A DNA stretch of 7,304 bases from an uncultured Mycoplasmatota bacterium. Its GTDB lineage: Bacteria; Bacillota_I; Bacilli_A; RF39; UBA660. Where the stretch lies: contig CANRVM010000056.1 in assembly GCA_947643295.1 (NCBI GenBank), positions 1 to 7,304 on the forward strand, read 5' to 3'. Each line of letters starts with the position of its first letter. Position 1 is the stretch's first letter. Below the pieces are notes generated by a model that saw nothing but the letters and a program-made list of their open reading frames with translations, had not been told where the DNA came from and searched no databases. Positions 4,444 through 7,304 of the stretch are shown piece after piece. The position numbers were made by a program, and so were the translations under genes.

Positions 4444-6780
4444 TTATCTTTCTCTTTTAAATTGCCAATTTTTAATATATGGCATATCCTCACCAAACTC
4501 TTTGATATAAGTATTATGTTTTTCTAACATGGCATTGCACCAATCGATTAATACTTTCGAATCATTTTTATATTTTGGAATTTCTTTTAATACTGCTTCT
4601 ACTAAATGGAAACGATCAATCTTATTTTGAACACGGATATCAAAAGTAGTTGTAATTGTTCCCTCTTCTTGATAGCCATGGACATGAAGATTTCTATTTT
4701 CTCTTTTATAACTTAATTGGTGAATTAAAGACGGATATCCATGAAAATTGAATATAATTGGTTTATCTATAGTAAATATTTGATTATATTCTTCATTACT
4801 CATACCATGAGGATGTTCTTCTTTTGTTTGAAGTCTCATTAAATCAACTACATTCACCACTCTTATTTTAATATCTTTAACACATGTTTTTAAAATATCA
4901 ACGGCAGCTAACACTTCCAAGGTAGGAGTTTCTCCACAACATGCCATTACCACATCTACTTCTCCTGAATCACTCGCAAATTCCCAAATACCAATTCCTT
5001 TTTTACAATGAATTTTAGCCTCATTCTTTGATAACCATTGAGGTCTATCATGTTTACTAGCCACAATGACATTGATATGATTTTTAGTTTTAATACAATG
5101 ATCAAAACAAGAGAGTAAACAATTTGTATCTGGAGGCAGATACATTCGAACAATATCCGCTTTTTTTGTTACCAAATGGTTTAAAAATCCTGGATCTTGA
5201 TGGGTATAACCATTATGATCTTGTTGAAAGACATGAGATACTAATAAAAAATTTAACGAAGCAATTTCCTTTCGCCAACTAATTTGACTCGAAACTTTTA
5301 ACCATTTTGCATGTTGACTGGCCATAGAATCAATAATTCGAATGAAAGCTTCATAACTATGTAAGAATCCATATCTACCTGTTAGCAAATAACCTTCTAA
5401 CATTCCTTCGCATAAATGTTCTGAAAGATAAGAATCCATAACTCTTCCTTTTCTTGATAAGTATTCATCATTTTTTAATATCTTATAATTCCAAGTTCTA
5501 CTTTCTACTTCAAAAACATGATTAAATCGATTAGATAATGCTTCATCAGGTCCAAAGATTCGAAAGTTTTTATTTTTTTGATTTAATTTAAAAACATCTC
5601 TCATATATTTACCAAGCTGTTTTGTATCCTGAGCCACTAACTCTCCTGGTTTTTTAATATCAAGTGCATACTCTTCCCAATTTGGTGTTACTAACTCTTT
5701 CAATAGCAGTCCACCATTGGCCTCTGGTATTGCACCCATACATTTGGATGGAGATGGTACTAAGGATTTTAATGATTTGATTAACTTTCCATTATGGTCA
5801 AATAATCTTTCAGGATGATAACTCTTTAGCCATCTTTCTAGTAATGTAATATTATCAATATGTTTATTATCAATTACAATTGGAATTTGATGGGCACGGA
5901 AACTACCCTCTACTTGTTTTTCTTCTATCATTCTAGGACCGGTCCATCCCTTAGGAGTGGTTAAAATAATCACTGGAAATTTATTTGATGATCCTGTTTT
6001 CAATTTACCAAATTGTTTTACAACATCATCCATTGTTTTTGCCATTAATTCTTGTAGCTTATCTGTGTTATCTCCAGATACTTGATAAACTTTATAACCA
6101 AGTCCAGAAAAAAATTCATCAATCTCTATAGAGCTCATTCTACCAAATACAGTAGGACTTGCAATTTTATAACCATTTCGATGAAGGATGGGCAAGACAA
6201 TACCATCAGTTTTTGGATTCACAAATTTATTGAAATTCCAACTAGTGGCAAGTGGTCCTGTTTCTGCTTCTCCATCCCCTATCACACAAGCAACAATTAA
6301 ATTCGGATTATCTAAAACAGCTCCTGCTGCATGGGAAAGACTATATCCTAATTCCCCACCTTCATGAATAGAGCCAGGTATTTCTGGAGCAACATGAGAA
6401 GAAATCCCTCCAGGAAAAGAAAATTGTTTAAATAATTTCTTCATTCCTTCTATATCTTCCGTAAATTCAGGATAAAATCTAGTATAAGTTCCATCTAAAT
6501 AATTGTTAGCAACCATTGCCTCTCCTCCATGACCTGGTCCTGAAATATACATTATTTTCAAATCATATTTCTTAATGATTCGATTTAAATGCATATAAAT
6601 AAAATTCTGTCCTGGTGCAGTTCCCCAATGTCCCACTACATTTGGTTTAATATCATTAATACTTAGTTTTCTTCTTAGTAATGGATTATCCATTAGATAC
6701 AATTGTCCAACAGACAAATAGTTTAAGGCATCAAAATACCAATTCATTTTTTCTAATTCTTCTTTTGTCAACGCTTTCAT
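4444..6780 (-). CDS. xpkA: Phosphoketolase (xylulose 5-phosphate / fructose 6-phosphate)
   Basis: A thiamine diphosphate enzyme of the cytoplasm that splits xylulose 5-phosphate with phosphate into acetyl phosphate and glyceraldehyde 3-phosphate. Many members also act on fructose 6-phosphate; the sequence does not tell which. The 778 residues are close to the family length of about 790 and cover the XFP N-terminal, middle and C-terminal domains. Conserved sites: GHWGTAPG (H51), SGPGHGG (H84), PEIPGSIHEGGELGY (H139), the thiamine motif GDGEAETGP (168-176), FRAHQIP (H297), HSYEAF (E477) and GYTHQDPGF (H527). These match residues known to matter in bifidobacterial and lactobacillar enzymes. The ATG follows GAGGG (6790-6786) by five bases. 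It has its own promoter and terminator and is alone in its unit. No catabolite (cre-like) site is evident. It likely feeds acetyl phosphate to ATP formation through acetate kinase, which is not in the window. Confidence 0.97.
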   Translation of the reverse strand: MKALTKEELEKMNWYFDALNYLSVGQLYLMDNPLLRRKLSINDIKPNVVGHWGTAPGQNFIYMHLNRIIKKYDLKIMYISGPGHGGEAMVANNYLDGTYTRFYPEFTEDIEGMKKLFKQFSFPGGISSHVAPEIPGSIHEGGELGYSLSHAAGAVLDNPNLIVACVIGDGEAETGPLATSWNFNKFVNPKTDGIVLPILHRNGYKIASPTVFGRMSSIEIDEFFSGLGYKVYQVSGDNTDKLQELMAKTMDDVVKQFGKLKTGSSNKFPVIILTTPKGWTGPRMIEEKQVEGSFRAHQIPIVIDNKHIDNITLLERWLKSYHPERLFDHNGKLIKSLKSLVPSPSKCMGAIPEANGGLLLKELVTPNWEEYALDIKKPGELVAQDTKQLGKYMRDVFKLNQKNKNFRIFGPDEALSNRFNHVFEVESRTWNYKILKNDEYLSRKGRVMDSYLSEHLCEGMLEGYLLTGRYGFLHSYEAFIRIIDSMASQHAKWLKVSSQISWRKEIASLNFLLVSHVFQQDHNGYTHQDPGFLNHLVTKKADIVRMYLPPDTNCLLSCFDHCIKTKNHINVIVASKHDRPQWLSKNEAKIHCKKGIGIWEFASDSGEVDVVMACCGETPTLEVLAAVDILKTCVKDIKIRVVNVVDLMRLQTKEEHPHGMSNEEYNQIFTIDKPIIFNFHGYPSLIHQLSYKRENRNLHVHGYQEEGTITTTFDIRVQNKIDRFHLVEAVLKEIPKYKNDSKVLIDWCNAMLEKHNTYIKEFGEDMPYIKNWQFKRER

Positions 6781-6804
6781 ACTATCCCTCTATTCTATAC
6801 TGTT

Positions 6805-6833
6805 ATTATAGCAAATCACACCTATAAAATCAA
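6805..6833 (-). promoter_or_regulatory. Sigma-A promoter of the phosphoketolase gene, consensus extended -10
   Basis: On the minus strand TTGATT (6833-6828), a 17-base spacer and TATAAT (6810-6805) form a strong promoter, with TG one base before the -10 (TGCTATAAT). RNA would start near 6798, giving a leader of about 18 bases with just the ribosome site. This implies substantial basal expression with little room for leader control. Confidence 0.85.
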
Positions 6834-7000
6834 TTAATTTATCTTTTTTAAAATCCATAATACAAGAAAAAATTACAATATAAATAAATTTAACATTTTA
6901 ATTCATTCCTTTCTTCCATTACCATAATTTAATATAATTATACTGTGATGTATACGAGTGAATTGAAAGATGTAATGCTACCCTTTATAAAGACAGAACC

Positions 7001-7264
7001 ATTAGATTTAGATTAAAGGATATTTTCTTAGATCATTGGAATAGCTTTGTTAAAGATAATCTTGATTGAGATATTATATCAGATATCTTTAAAGAAATTG
7101 ATAAAATAATCTCTTGTCATCATAAATACGTTAGGAAAAGCATAGAAGCAATTTTATAAAAATGTTATAACTGTAAACATAGACACATTGTCTTTACTAT
7201 TTCCGATTACCTTTGGAGTATTTCTAGAGAAAAGTTATGTTCAACTTATAAAAAAAGAAAGTGG
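7001..7264 (+). pseudogene. Decayed remnant resembling the N-terminal zinc-binding region of an IS91-type transposase
   Basis: Reading the plus strand in the frame of 7004 gives RFRLKDIFLDHWNSFVKDN, a stop (TGA 7067-7069), IFKEIDKIISC, a second stop (TAA 7157-7159), then KCYNCKHRHIVFT. The order matches the start of IS91-family transposases as I know them: a DIF-DHW-F block, a KEVxKxxxC helix, and a CxxC pair before a basic CKSRFC region. Here the CKSRFC block is not recognisable (SISREKLCSTYKK). There is no usable start codon and no catalytic Tyr/His region, so only about the first 85-90 codons survive. The 3' part overlaps the terminator at 7250-7277. The family call is from remembered motifs and is moderate. 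I see no terminal repeats or target duplication. The rest of 6834-7000 shows nothing I can support. Confidence 0.5.
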
Positions 7265-7277
7265 AGTTCCACTTTCT
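7250..7277 (-). terminator. Rho-independent terminator of a minus-strand gene beyond the right edge
   Basis: On the minus strand AGAAAGTGG (7277-7269) pairs perfectly with CCACTTTCT (7264-7256) around AACT, followed by a T run (7256-7250). No complete minus-strand gene lies immediately upstream in the window. A possible C-terminal end reading LGKDKNLN then TAG (7278-7276) is too short to call. The terminator implies a gene ending at or just past the right edge, transcribed toward phosphoketolase. Confidence 0.8.
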
Positions 7278-7304
7278 AATTAAGATTCTTATCTTTTCCT
7301 AAGA

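Noticed and set aside
4956..5153. 65-codon minus-strand frame inside phosphoketolase
   Set aside because: It lies wholly within the well-conserved phosphoketolase reading frame in another phase and has no ribosome site.
6082..6300. 72-codon plus-strand frame inside phosphoketolase
   Set aside because: It is antisense to the thiamine-binding part of phosphoketolase and has no family resemblance or ribosome site.
6834..7000. A promoter or terminal repeat of the transposase relic (AATATAATTATACTG near 6930-6945)
   Set aside because: TATAAT-like strings are expected in such AT-rich DNA; there is no paired -35 box or inverted terminal repeat to support a call.
1..7304. CRISPR array, tRNA or rRNA genes, riboswitch, or defence system
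   Set aside because: I found no regularly spaced identical repeats, no cloverleaf with a CCA-type end, no conserved riboswitch core, and no defence-related protein.

Overview
The window is AT-rich DNA from an endospore-forming, low-GC Bacillota (Firmicutes) bacterium. The evidence is a germination protease gene (gpr) and spoIIP, AT-rich codon usage, GTG/TTG starts after strong Shine-Dalgarno sites, and compact rho-independent terminators. Genus or order cannot be fixed from this sequence. TGA behaves as a stop codon.

Region 1 (about 84-2452, minus strand) is a sporulation operon. The germination protease gpr is followed by spoIIP, a peptidoglycan hydrolase of engulfment, then by a small one-pass membrane protein overlapping the spoIIP end, then a terminator. 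Ribosomal protein S20 (rpsT) diverges from gpr across a 103-bp gap. The order rpsT / gpr-spoIIP-small membrane gene matches what I recall of Bacillus subtilis (rpsT, gpr-spoIIP-yqxA, lepA). The next gene on the left is outside the window, and bases 1-83 show nothing I can support.

Region 2 (2556-4081) holds rpsT with a terminator built over its stop codon. Next is a membrane-anchored transglutaminase-like protein, also ending in a terminator, and a convergent small thioredoxin-fold protein. The last has lost the second cysteine of its CxxC site and lacks a standard start codon at the expected position. Bases 4082-4443 carry no convincing gene. They hold a phased 10-11-bp repeat, a weak promoter on each strand, an unconvincing 59-codon hydrophobic ORF, and the phosphoketolase terminator.

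Region 3 (4363-6833, minus strand) is a self-contained unit with an extended -10 promoter, a full-length phosphoketolase and a terminator. The enzyme would cleave xylulose 5-phosphate (and possibly fructose 6-phosphate) to acetyl phosphate, pointing to fermentative sugar use.

Region 4 (6834-7304) is mostly non-coding. It holds a decayed plus-strand remnant resembling the N-terminal part of an IS91-type transposase. A minus-strand terminator there belongs to a gene beyond the right edge.

I do not see a clearly new multi-gene system. The best leads are the altered thioredoxin-like gene, the transglutaminase-like surface protein beside sporulation genes, the small protein after spoIIP, and the transposase remnant.
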